64,000 bases of DNA from Perkinsus marinus ATCC 50983 (taxonomy: Eukaryota > Perkinsozoa > Perkinsida > Perkinsidae). Positions 14,901-25,422 of the stretch are shown here, piece by piece; position 1 is the first letter of the stretch; every line of letters begins with the position of its first letter. The stretch lies in the NCBI RefSeq assembly GCF_000006405.1, contig NW_003205427.1, positions 272,968 through 336,967 on the forward strand, written 5' to 3'. The notes beneath the pieces were generated by a model. That model searched no databases. It was not told where the DNA came from and saw only the letters and a list, made by a program, of their open reading frames with translations. The position numbers and the translations under genes are program-made.

Positions 14901-17760
14901 AAGCCGCTGATTGGCAACAGCCTCGTAGACTCTAGCCTTGATCATGTTATAAAGCACGAAGTACCTATCAGGAACAACAACATCATCATCATCAGCAAGC
15001 ACGGACGGACGGGCCCGGATGATATCCCACATTCTCTGATCATGATCCTTAGTCATTTTAGACATCCCCCAGGCGATCAACCTGAGGGACTCTAACTTCA
15101 GCGCTAAATGAGGGTATCGGACGCCAACTGAGGAGCAGATCAANNNNNNNNNNNNNNNNNNNNNNNNNNNNNNNNNNNNNNNNNNNNNNNNNNNNNNNNN
15201 NNNNNNNNNNNNNNNNNNNNNNNNNNNNNNNNNNNNNNNNNNNTTTCTCATGGAATGAAAGTGCAAATTCGAAATGAGAGTTCGATTTCCGTAGACCGCT
15301 CGGAAATCCAATTTCATTTTTCCAATACGATATTGCATTTGTTGAATTTGAGATTGAAAAGTGTAGTAGTAGGCGGTCCATCGATGTTCAGCAATGCATG
15401 TAGTTCACTGCTTGATAGCATAGCCACCGAATCTAGTGACATTGAGACAGAATTCTATATCAGAAATTGCTGGCTATGGATCTATTCGGTTATACTGCAG
15501 CGGACACTCAGTCACTATCAAAGAGAACCTCACGACTGTGACAGAGTAAGTAGCTCCTCATAAAAAGGACACGACGATAACCCTACCAGTGCCTCTGAAG
15601 ATGATCTCATCATTAAGAGCCTTCACGAGGGCTGGATGCCTGATATCAGCTCTGGCGAACCTGGCAGGGAAGAGCTGAGCCGATCGGACCCTCTAGAGAC
15701 GCCTCACCCGTAGCAAACCATACTCAACGCCTTCCCCTCGGCCTCTCCTATCAGACGGAGGAACATCGACCCGAGCCGCTCAAAAAGGACCTGAGATAGA
15801 CCGCGTTCCGAGGTGGAGCGAAGCGAGTTATGGATCACCTCTTCCCGGTAACCCATCTTCGCATAAGCATGAGCGACCATCGCTACCTCCTAGAATCATG
15901 ACGCAGGTTCGATTCCCAGTCACGGCATTTTCTCTCACTTGAGCGTCGTAGTATCGAACTTCCCTACAAATATGAGGCGCTAGTGCAGCGAATACTCGAC
16001 TGTCGTTATAGTCCAGCTGACACAAGGCACTGACAACCTACACCAAGGAAACATAGAGCTGAAGGGGTCCCTAGGGAGGCGTACCAGAGAGGTCGAATGG
16101 GGACAGAAGTTCTTTGCATTGGCAACAGTGTAGTCAGAGACAGCGGCTAGCAGTGGCAAAGGACGTATCCGGAACTTGTGATAGGAGTTGATGAGAAGAG
16201 CCACATCCCTCGGTCGCCAATCTGAACACATATAAGGCACGACTACGCATCAGTAGCCTACTGTAACAGTAGTACTATCAACGACACACTACTGTTGAGG
16301 ACACATGATAGTCGTAAGAACCAATATGGGAAAATATGCACGTGATCATCTACATGTATTGGTGATAATATAAAAACTCTGAGGAAATTTGGGAATGTCA
16401 TCGGTTTCTGTATATTCTTCACCCGAATTTCAATGTAGCCTTCTGTGATCAGTGGGGAAACTTCCGAGCTCAACCGAGGAACCCAAGCCTACATCCGAAC
16501 AACACTGTGAAAGCCACAGAAACGGGATCAGCGGCACTTGTATTCATCTCACCATTATGCGGGTCCTGCCCACTCCCCGCTTCATTATATATCCCCAGCT
16601 TAGCTGCTGCTTTCCGTGCTGTAATATCAAACGCATTATCGGCCCTATAGTCAACCTGTGACCAGCAAAGCACCCCACTTAGCAGATGAAGCACTTAGGC
16701 ACCTGCACGAAGGCGTTGAGCGTCGCTGCTAACTGTCGGGGGTCCATCTGTCTCGCCAACCGCGGCAGTTGACTCGTCGCAAAGTCCTTCCACATAACTT
16801 CAAAAACCTGTACACTGCACGTCGGTCGTCACTTTAACCATCGAACTCACTTTGCATCCTTTCGGTTTAATATGCAACCTCGAGAAGGCGCAAGTGAACC
16901 CTGTCAGGTCATGAGGACCGAAGCCCTGCCTTATCGGAATGCCGGCTTTAGTGCCGTATAAGAACTGACAGGACCGCTAGTGAGCTATTCGAAAACGAGT
17001 TGACGACTGCCGTAATGAGAAGATGGAAGTTTACCTTAGCAAAAGCCCTTATAGTAGTAGCAGCTCTCCAGCCCATTTCCTGATAAGCATAGACCATCTC
17101 GGTCATCGGCTCTATTGATGTAAGCCCATGAACGGTACGCCGAATCTGAGACTCCAACTTTAGGCATGTGCCTGTAGTACGGCTCCTCCTACCCTGTGAT
17201 TAAGCGCCTGCACTAGCTCCTTATTCCGCATCTTGCTTTTCGCAAGGCTCGCAATGATGGAGGCGACTTGCTCTGGCATGAGGCAGTGTTGGTTCTTGAT
17301 GGTATACCTTCGCTCGGGTACAAATCCGAGGCGGAGCGAAGCGATTCGAAACTATTTCCTACCGCATCAGAGCTTCCCAATCAGCAAAGTGCATCTCAAC
17401 TGACGACGGATCTTCCTTTGCCATGTCCGCCAGCTTCTCATAGACCTGATAAATTATCAATGTTTTTGAGCGGAGCGAAGTTGCTGCTGCTGAACCAGAC
17501 CTCAGGAATCATATCAGGCTCAAGATTATGAATCCGTCTAAGTTCAGGCAGCACCGGTCGGGCAAACCTAGCCGGCACGAAGCCAGCCTCGAACAAGTCT
17601 GAGGGGCCCGAAGTAATGAAAGTGCCACGGGTCTATCTCCATACCGGCCTCATCCTGCGGGTCCGGGAAGTCCCTGTCCTTTGGGATGACCACCACACCC
17701 TGAGCGGGCCCTCGACTGAATGACCGGCTCAGGAGGAGGAATACCTATGAGGCACAGGAT
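11978..17760 (-). CDS. RAP-domain protein, probable organellar RNA-binding protein
   Basis: RAP proteins pair helical RNA-binding repeats with a nuclease-like RAP domain and act on organellar RNAs in apicomplexans and relatives. Read on the minus strand, exons from about 17.7 kb down give helical repeats: EQVASIIASLAKSKM, EPMTEMVYAYQEMGWRA, DWRPRDVALLINSYHKFRI, DYNDSRVFAALAPHICREV, LESLRLIAWGMSKM and LQLANFNETDLTNWF. The RAP domain is at about 12.9-13.05 kb (FAFEVDGPHHFYRD, then LKHRILEALGF and VIRVPYQEW). After it comes an acidic, coiled tail ending ENPEDESTDIQ at a stop 11978-11980. The gene holds MITE copies C and D, an introner-like intron at 15841-15938 and gap 15144-15243. The 5' end is uncertain (exons near 17.6-17.7 kb include PKDRDFPDPQDEAGMEID). 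Confidence 0.8.
14245..14408 (+). mobile_element. MITE-like element, copy C
   Basis: A 164-bp copy with both ends preserved: CAGTGTTGGAATATATG at the left and CATATTTTCCCTCCACTG at the right. It lies between RAP-gene exons, so it is in an intron. Confidence 0.8.
15144..15243. other. Assembly gap (100 N)
   Basis: Exactly 100 undetermined bases, a conventional scaffold-gap length. The gap falls in the RAP-domain gene between coding blocks, so exon sequence may be missing. Confidence 1.
15841..15938 (-). mobile_element. Introner-like intron, antisense T-arm core (RAP gene)
   Basis: A 98-nt intron between EVRYYDAQ and EVIHNSLRSTSE on the minus strand. In gene orientation it opens GTGAGAGAAAATGCCG, then CTGGGAATCGAACCTGCG. 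On the plus strand this is GGTTCGATTCCCAGTCACGG followed by CATTTT, like a tRNA T-arm, acceptor end and T-run. AAATG begins 9 nt from the 5' splice site. Confidence 0.65.
16324..16507 (-). mobile_element. MITE-like element, copy D (reverse orientation)
   Basis: It contains TGGGAAAATATGCACGTGAT at one end and GGGGAAACTTCCGAGCTCAA plus AACAACACTG at the other, matching the family in reverse. The terminal CAGTG at the left end is lost. It sits in an intron of the RAP gene. Confidence 0.7.
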
Positions 17761-18104
17761 GACAAGTCCAAGATGAGTAGCAACCTACTGCTGATCGCTG
17801 CTGCACTCCTATGGTGGTAGGAGACAACCGAGAGAGCATCAAATGAAGGGAAGCGCCGCCTATTGACGAGTATCAACTATACAATCCCAAGACCAAAAGG
17901 CTCAGTCGAGAGAAGAGTAGTGATGGTATTAACGTAGGACTGAACGCGAGGATAGACTCAACGAGATCGTCACGAAACTTGGTGAATGCAGTAATGATAT
18001 TCTTCTTAAACAGAGCAATAGGACAAAGAGAAGGCTAGAGGGGGTCTGCCAAACAAAGCAATTACAAACATACCACTCCTTCTTCACATCACGACGACAT
18101 CACT

Positions 18105-20410
18105 TCAAACGTCATAATTGATGTCATAAGCCCTATGCAAATTGAGATGGCAGATTGGACAAGTGTGGGACGTATTCAGCCACCGACTCAAACATGCTCG
18201 ATGGAAGCGATGACCACAGACGAGCTCTCGCAGCATCGGATACCGCGACTCCGAAGCCGCATATTGATGGTCTGCTGACGCGACTCTGGTCTGAAAATCA
18301 ACTACAAGGCATCTTGCCACCCCCAGAGATTGACTCACATTGCTAGTGCTAAACCCGCCAGTCGGGGGAGCCGAATAGTCCTCATCATGATCGCTTAGAA
18401 ACAAAAGGAGAGTCCTCCTCGTTAAGCCTTCTTCGTCACCATCATAGCTCATGTCCTTAGCGCAGATAGCACAAGTACCCTCATTAGGGCCCGCGGGGAC
18501 CAGCCGAATACGGTTTATGATACCTGCCGCCAGTGTTGGAATATATGTTTGGTTTCCTCAGCTGAGCTCAAAAGTTTCCTCACTAATTTTAAAAGTTTAC
18601 ATACAAATTCGGGTAGAAGTGTGCAGAAAACTATGAGAATTTCTCGAAATTTTCTCAGAATTTTCATATTATCGCCAACACATGCAGTTGACCATGTGCA
18701 TATTTTCCCACACTGCCTTCCACCATCATCATCGTTCACCATTCACATGGCCCTATGCAACAACGACTAACCTACCCTTCTTGGCCGCCCCAGGCCCTTG
18801 GATCCACCCAGCTTTCACAAGACAGAGAGTGAGGGATACCTACCATATAGAAATAACAAAGTAGGAAGGGAAACTGAGTACAGTGAATAGTGTGAGTAGG
18901 GCCACCGACCACACGAGCAGACCGACCCATACAAAACACTGCACCAGGATGTACAGACTTGGCGCCGTTCTCGAACACGTCCGAGTAAGCGATAGTAAAT
19001 GCAGGCCGTATCTGAAAGCACTCTCAGCTTGCCGACCGCTTAGTGGCACTCCTACCCGAACCATATTGGGTAAAATAATGAGATGATGCTTCGGAAAAGT
19101 ACTATCAAAGACGGAAGTGGATCTGAATGACGAATGGAGTAGATGTAATTGGTGACCGCCAACCTGAATCCTGTAAGGGTCTGCCGCCTCTTGCTATGCG
19201 ACAGTAAATCCATTCTAGGCCTTTCTGCAAGGCGTCTGTTAAAAACGTGATGACCATGTACACTTCCACCCATGGCAGTAGCGGTTGGTCGCAGTCTGAC
19301 TGATCGAAAAACCAATAAGTTCATCCACGACAATGCACGAGTATGCTATCAACATTATTCCAAGTCGTCCTATTCGTACTTTCCGCATAATGAAGACTTC
19401 CGTGAGGGCCCATATGAAGAGCGCTGCATACGATACAGTTAAGACGACGACCATGCAAACGACGGCCTAACGATAGGAGATGACAGAAAATGAAGGCATC
19501 CGATTCGAGCCTCAACTCACCCATACAAAGCAGCGATATGAATGAACGAGTGTAGACACGAGCGTATTCCGCATACGACGAATGGCGTCTTCCTTCGTTC
19601 GAGGCGGTGGGTACAGCTCGTTCGACCTCCCGTATGGGTCCGACCTGGAACCCATCACAGGTGAGAAAACAACCAAGCACGGTACTCGTCCAGAGTATGA
19701 GCCCTCCGTCGAGGCACGACCATGTCGTTATCGAAGCTTTCTAGCGCCCTTCCCTCAGTCACCGTGGGCAGCAGGGGCTCACCGAGGTTATCGGGGGATA
19801 TCTAAGGGGAATGGTAACCACCCAAGGGGGAATGAGGTGATTCTTACGGATCGTCTATCATCAGTAGAATCACCACTACTCAGCCTGCCACTGCCAGAAT
19901 CTAGTAATTTCGATCGTCGCCGAAACGGAAAAACTAAGTACATGATTATGCGTTGTAATACAAACCTCCTTGCAATACACAAACGCTGCGGTCAAACTGA
20001 ACTCATGTACAGCAGCGAAATGATGGAATTCCGTGAAAGACCCAGTTCTACGCATGTGACCCGAGCCCTACTGTAAGCCCCTCCCCTAGGCGTTGCTTGG
20101 CCCGTGCTCAGAACGCCCGACATCGACCGATACAGCAGCTCTGATGATGAATGGTAGCGCCTAAGCAAGGCCATACAAGGCGGCAGGCCTCAAGGGATGT
20201 GTTGCCGTACCCCGCGCTAGTCCCAGAGACAAGCCCGAATTCATTGTCCTCGTCGCGGTCACTGCCGTCTACCCCACTATCACTGCCATCACTCATGCGA
20301 GACTCCCGACGACTGAAAGTTCGGAGGAGCCCTCCGGGGCCTGGTATGATGTAGGGAAGGAAGTTTGTCGTATAAGACGTATTAGACTGAGGTAACGGGG
20401 GTCTACTCAT
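18105..20410 (-). CDS. Multi-pass membrane RING-H2 protein, putative E3 ubiquitin ligase
   Basis: RING-H2 proteins recruit E2 enzymes; membrane-anchored ones often act in ER or vesicle quality control. The ATG at 20410 starts MSRPPLPQSNTSYT, then an acidic Ser/Asp-rich stretch (SDSGVDGSDRDEDNEF). Later exons carry hydrophobic segments (VVVLTVSYAALFIWALTEVF, RLGIMLIAYSCIVVDEL, FVWVGLLVWSVALLTLF). The last exons hold CAIC at about 18.47 kb, then CGHRFHRAC and CPIC near the stop at 18105, giving Cys-x2-Cys ... Cys-x-His-x2-His-x2-Cys ... Cys-x2-Cys. The spacing between the first and second cysteine pairs is unusually long if no further intron is removed. MITE copy E lies in the intron before the CAIC exon. 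Confidence 0.7.
18531..18715 (+). mobile_element. MITE-like element, copy E (best complete copy)
   Basis: 185 bp, CAGTGTTGGAATATATG ... CATATTTTCCCACACTG. The two ends are inverted repeats matching at about 14 of 17 positions. No open frame inside. It is intronic in the RING-H2 gene. Flanks are TGCCGC and CCTTCC; I see no clear target-site duplication. Confidence 0.85.
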
Positions 20411-20872
20411 AGAGAAACAGGACGGCCATGGTCTTAGCCGCAAACTGATGACGATAATGCTCTCCCACGCTTAACTGCTATGGACAAGGCTGACTGCACT
20501 ACGTTTGCTGAGTGCCCATAATTATATAACATATAATACTAGTTTATGATATTAACATATGATATAATGTTCATGGTTATCGTATACCTTATTTAATATC
20601 TAAACCTCCAATGAAGCACCCTGACGAGGATGTATAGCAGAGCCCCAAAGGGCCCTTCGAGACACACTAGGAAGACGTGACCACTGGGATGCCTTCTACC
20701 ATCAACCACATTCCTCTTCACAAGGAATAACCTAGCCTAGCTACTCGCGATAAGCATGAATGTTTCCTCAACAGACAAGCCCGAGATCACAGCAAGCCGA
20801 CAGGCCTCCCCACACCATGAAGCTATAGTACACTACTACTCAACAGAGCACATGAAAAACAAACGCTTATTG
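20411..20872. other. Intergenic region with AT-rich core
   Basis: Separates the RING-H2 start (20410) from the SNAPC3 stop (20873); both genes run on the minus strand. Bases 20520-20600 are strikingly AT-rich (runs of TATAATAC and ATGATATAATG type), unlike the surrounding near-50% GC sequence. It probably holds the RING-H2 promoter and the SNAPC3 3' end. No gene seen. Confidence 0.5.
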
Positions 20873-22674
20873 CTATTGATAATAGTTATACGTGATGATC
20901 GGCTGCCGCGTCGTATCCAGATCTGCAACAGAGCACAAGTATAGGAAAACTCCCTCCCCCGAGGTCGCCTTTTTCCTACGAGTTTGGTCCGGCCTGACAG
21001 CATGGCCAGTGTTATCAGATCGCAGTCTTCTGTAGCACGCCTTGCAGCAATAGGTGGGGTTGTTGGGCAGTACGGGGTCGTTCAGAACGACCATGTTGGC
21101 GAATGCGCTGTTGCACAACTAAAGAGATACACAGACGCTGAGGATACCAGCGTGGGAGAATATGCATATTGTCAATTACATGTGTTGGCGACAAATAAAA
21201 TTCTGAAGAATTTTCGGAGAATCCTACCCGAATTCGAATGCAAACTTCCAGTTCCGAGGGAAGCGATGAACAAAAAATATATTCCAACACTGCCAAAGAC
21301 ACTCAGCCGAACGCAGACTTACCGAACACATCTTCAAATACAACTTCTGCTTCTGGAATGTCCTCAATGGGTACACTTCACGCACCTATGACGACGACAG
21401 AGGATTCCCATGAAAACAGCGATGCAGTGTAGGAATAATCAACCACATATGTTGATGACAAAATGAGAATTCTATGCCAACTCCTATAATCAGTGAGGGA
21501 ACTCTCAAGCTCAGCTGAGGGGAGCGCACACAGTTTGCACCACTGCAGCGACGATCTACTACCAGCGAATGGACACGGCTGTCCAAAACGGTAGCATTGG
21601 TGAAGTAAATTCGCTCCTCCTCGTTGGTATAGTGCAGGTAGAAACAACACATTGAGTGGGCCTTCGGGGACAACCGATAGAGGCGATCCACTCTGACAAA
21701 GCACCCTAAGAATATAAGCAGTAGAAACCTGTTTGCTACGCCTCTTGGACCGTAGTCGTTCGCATCTCGCCGAAAGTGACCTCGGGAAGACCTGCTCGTT
21801 GTGTCTGGGTGAAGTTAGCATCGTGGACTCGTAGCCAGTTCTTGATGTAGCCTTCATAGTCGACTAACCTGGCACTACTCTATGGAATTCACGCTTGATC
21901 GATATACTACTTGTCGCTGGCCGAGGGCTCCTCTGGAGAGTCCGTGTACACAGTATGTCCCATAATGAGGCAGGCTGATTTGGCGTACTTGGGCCCATCA
22001 AACACTCTGTCAGCAGAGAAACTAAAGGATTGTCGAAGTTCCTTCAACGTCTGACTACCCAGGACCTCGAAAGACTCGTAGTGATCGTTTTTACGGAAGT
22101 TTCGTTGGTCAGTGTGGTAGACGTCAACTGTTATGACCACTTCACTGCCATCTGGCATCCTGTGGAGATCCTCTCGACCAAGGAGGTCCTCCTCTGCATT
22201 CTTCACCAGCTTGGCGTGGTCCGAGGGTAGACCACTACGGTTGGCCTTGAAGGGTGCTACCCTGCGGACCTCGATGTGGCTCAAGGGCTTCCTCACTTCG
22301 CCTCCACCATAGTCATGTTTCAGTTTCTCCGATGCCAGGTGCCCAACCCTGCGTGCTCGGGCTTCCCGTAATTCGTCCATCGTGGGAGGGTCCGTGCCGT
22401 CTTCCATACACCGGTCCAGGATCTGATTTGCCTCCACCATGCGTGATGGGAATTGTATATCAACAGATGTGGAAACATCGTCAATTCGCAGGCTGGGGTC
22501 CAGAGGTGGGGTGAAGTCCCTGGATAGAGCCTTGAAAGCCTTCAGAGCCAGCTTGGTGTCCTCAGCCCATTTGGTCAGCCCCCCAGCGTCAAGGACCGAC
22601 GACCGGTCACTCGGCTCTGAGGACCACCCTGCCGAGGCTGGAGAGGGTATGGACGAGGACTGTGATGAATCCAT
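20873..22674 (-). CDS. SNAPC3: SNAPC3/SNAP50-like snRNA-activating complex subunit
   Basis: SNAPC3 is the DNA-contacting subunit of the complex that drives snRNA gene transcription. The likely ATG at 22674 gives MDSSQSSSIPSPAS. The conserved middle reads EVVITVDVYHTDQRNFRK, then SFEVLGSQTLKELRQSFSFS, matching the family's LGSQTL motif and the CxxD-type strand after it. Exons at 21.4-21.9 kb continue with NFTQTQRAGLPEVTFGEM-like and FYLHYTNEEERIYFTNA stretches. The C-terminal zinc region reads RRCSGANC, an intron of 411 nt, then CNSAFANMVVLNDP and NPTYCCKACYRRL. The stop is at 20873. The same reading frame stays open upstream of the ATG to about 22960, so the true start could be further up. 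Confidence 0.75.
21148..21292 (-). mobile_element. MITE-like element, copy F
   Basis: 145 bp. Ends CAGCGTGGGAGAATATGC and TATATTCCAACACTG; interior ACATGTGTTGGCGACAA is shared with other copies in reverse. It is inside the last intron of SNAPC3 (21119-21529). Confidence 0.75.
21425..21545 (-). mobile_element. MITE-like element, copy G, overlapping an exon end
   Basis: 121 bp, from CAGTGTAGGAATAAT to GTTTGCACCACTG on the plus strand. In reverse it begins CAGTGGTGCAAACTGTGTG and reaches CCTCAGCTGAGC at the same offset as other copies. Its terminal bases coincide with codons CSGANC of SNAPC3 and with the GTGCGC donor of the next intron. Confidence 0.65.
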
Positions 22675-22689
22675 GGTGTGGTACGTTAC

Positions 22690-23700
22690 TGATAACATAA
22701 TAATTCCGAGCCCTTTAACACAACACCGACATCGGGCCAGAAACGTCCTCATGCTGAGCCAGGCCTTCCATCACCACTCCCCTACTGCCATCAAAAGCCT
22801 CCGGAAGGCCCTCATGTCCGTCAACAGGTCATCTAAACAAGGGCATAGACGCCGCGTCTGATCATACACACTGGTACCTGGCTGTAAGCCAGCAATGACA
22901 GGGGAGTCCCGGTCGTAGGTCCTGCCCATCTCCTTAGCCTGCATATTATTGATAGGGTACTCTCCAGTCAGTTGAATAGCTCACTTTGTCCGGGGTCAAA
23001 GACTGCGGCTGAGCACAGAATAGAACCCTCTTGTCGTTCATGCGATAGACCTTAAACCAGCCCTTATCGGAGGCCGTCGAGAAGCCTTCTCCTGAGCCCA
23101 CAAAGCTAGGAATAACCAGCCCATGGGTAGGCCCCACCTGTTACAGTGATACCAGGGAAGGCTCGTTGAAGGGCATTCCGCAGAGTAATGTAGACATCAG
23201 TTTCTAGCATGGACCAATACCACGCGATGCCACAGGCCCCATCCAACTCACCAGCGAAGGGCTCGTATACAATATGGACTTTCGTATTGGACTTGTCCAG
23301 TGTCGGGTTATTAAAGTCCGTCTGATAATACGTCTTCGAGAAGTACTTCGTGCTGTAGTAGGGCCAACTGAGGGGCGCTCAATCGATGCCACTGCCTCGC
23401 CCCTGGGAGAGTCTCCGCTCACTTTTTCCTCGTAGACCGGTTTTTGAGTGTCGAAGGTCGTATCCTCCTATCCGCCAGAGTATTGGGCTTGTCCTTGAAC
23501 ATCCATACTGCCTTACCATGACTGGGCAGAGGCCCATCTGTTAGGCATCGGGCCCCTAGAGGCCGCAAGGTAGGCCCTTTTCGAGCAGTCAATAACAGGC
23601 TCATTAGGAAACAGTTCAACTGCGACATGCGGCCGACCTAACAACCACCCGGGCCACATACACACCAACGAGAGCCTCAGGCTCGACCTGACAGTAGTTG
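22690..23700 (-). CDS. Unknown protein, several coding-like exons
   Basis: I do not recognise these exons. On the minus strand they read, in order, GGSNYCQVEPEALVGVYVAR, ELFPNEPVIDCSKRAYL, TDFNNPTLDKSNTKVHIVYE, ELDGACGIAWYWSMLETDVY, ITLRNALQRAFPGIT, THGLVIPSFVGSGEGFS, KVYRMNDKRVLFCAQPQSL and MQAKEMGRTYDRDSPVIAGL, with plausible short introns. The last frame (TDMRAFRRLLMAVGEWWKAW) stays open into SNAPC3. These exons may be the C-terminal part of the sugar-nucleotide gene just upstream, a separate gene, or an N-terminal extension of SNAPC3; I cannot decide. Confidence 0.4.
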
Positions 23701-23899
23701 GAACCTCCTAGGTAGAGGAAGCCTGTAAGGATCTACTACGAGTAGGCTGGTCGAGGCCTGGTGCTGGATGCATTGGCACAAGGTGGCTTTGTACTCTTTC
23801 ATGTGTCCAGGAGCCTGCCACCGACCGACTACAACTCGAACAGTACAAGAGAGTGTTGGAAACACCATTGACTGAATTGGTATCAATGATCATCCATGG

Positions 23900-25422
23900 A
23901 ACACAGTCTCCAACCTGACTAGCCACTCCTCGTAGGGGACCGCCAGTGGTCAGTCGCGGCATCTGGGTATCGTCGAGCAACTTCGCTCCGCCAATAATTC
24001 AGGACATCTTTGACAGTTTGTCGAATATCATTGGCAGGTGTCCATCCTGTGAGATTGCGTAACTAGCAAGGCCCTCAACCTCGTCATCCCCACGAGTGCT
24101 CTCCTACCTTGGCGTTGTCAGCAATAAGGACCGCCTCATCGTAGGCCCTCATCCTACTATCATCCTGTCTCAGCTCGATCCGAGACCCCATGGGGGACTC
24201 CTCCAACACCAAACTAAGGAGGTCTTCAGTTGACAATACCTAGTGGGGAGGGTACGACGAGCCATGGCCAAATTGCCCAACCCCATTGTGCTCATCCTCC
24301 CCAGTGGCCTCTCCCATGAAGCTCCCCACATTGTAGACCTCTCCTGGGGCTGAGCTCTCCAAGACCTAGACGCCCGATCTACCAAGTGCCATCTACATGC
24401 TACAAGTAGTACTTTGATAAACTGCTCGGCCGAGTCGCGGACATCTGTTGTGTCTCGTCGAGTCTTCAGAGCGCCATGCCTGACGGACGCCCGTCCCCAT
24501 CAGCTCAGGCTGCTATCACTAACCTTATGACCGGCTCCTGCTTGCCACCTTCAATCACCGCAACTTGACGACAGAACTCCTGTAAGGCCAAGGCCTCAGT
24601 CCCCCCAGGCGACACGTGAATGAACAAGCGGACCGCCACACAGTGCGTGCCTGGGCGTAGCCCAATGATCATCCAATGACGATACCTCATCACCATGGGC
24701 TTTGTACTGCTGTAAGCACATCATCTCAGTGGCCGCCTTGCTAACACCATAGGGGGAGACCGGGCTCATCGGTGCCGACTCGGGAATAGGCCGGCCTATA
24801 TAGTCTACACTGTCTGAGGTACCTATGCGGAGTCTACAGCCCCTCCACCATATACCTGCTACTATGTACTTCCATACACCGTGCTACTGCTTGCCACCAG
24901 TACTCGTGCCCCACTCCCTCGAAGGGCTTGCATCACATTAGAGGTGCCTTCCACCTGAGACCCGTATTGCTGTTGGTAGACAGAGCTTTGTCGAGGTTAC
25001 ATTCGACTGATAGGTGAGGGACTCAGACTGGAAGGATACTCCATTGATTCCTTGGGCAGCAAAGTGAAACACTAGATGCGGCCGGACCTCTAAGGATGAA
25101 TCATCCCCCCCTCATGGGCCGAGGAGCCTCACCTTGGACGATACTCCGTATACGCTGGGCATCACTGAGATCGCCATAGGTCAAGTGGACGTCTTCCAAC
25201 ACGCCAGCAAGATTGCCAAGGTTAGCCCGATACCGCACCAACCCGAACACAGTGTAATGAGGCCTCGTGGGGTCTTCGGAGTGAGATAGTCTAACCTGTG
25301 TCCAGAGCTGACGTAAAGACTACTCATGGGCCGACCAGGGCCTTGGCGATGTTGGAGCCTATCATGCCGTTGATGCCTGTTATCCACACACGGACTGTTC
25401 GTCTACATGTGCCTGCTACCAT
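23900..25422 (-). CDS. NDP-sugar dehydratase/epimerase, GDP-mannose 4,6-dehydratase-like
   Basis: An extended short-chain dehydrogenase/reductase acting on nucleotide sugars with NAD(P). The ATG at 25422 gives MVAGTCRRTVRVWITG. The Rossmann glycine motif is GINGMIGSN. Next come GLVRYRANLGNLAGVLEDVH, LTYGDLSDAQRI, HLVFHFAAQGIN, ARVLVASSSTVYGS (catalytic Ser region), then SPYGVSKAATEMM with the YxxxK pair. AVRLFIHVSPGG matches the family's FNHxGP motif. LKTRRDTTDVRDSAEQF and GEVYNVGS, then DNAK and LTGWTP with VLNYWR, complete the fold. The start overlaps the upstream DUF288 stop (ATGGTAG), so a fused or alternatively joined transcript is possible. The exact substrate cannot be read from sequence. 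Confidence 0.8.

Noticed and set aside
14709-15563. Open frames crossing the 100-N gap
   Set aside because: The N run is translated as unknown residues, so continuity through it means nothing.
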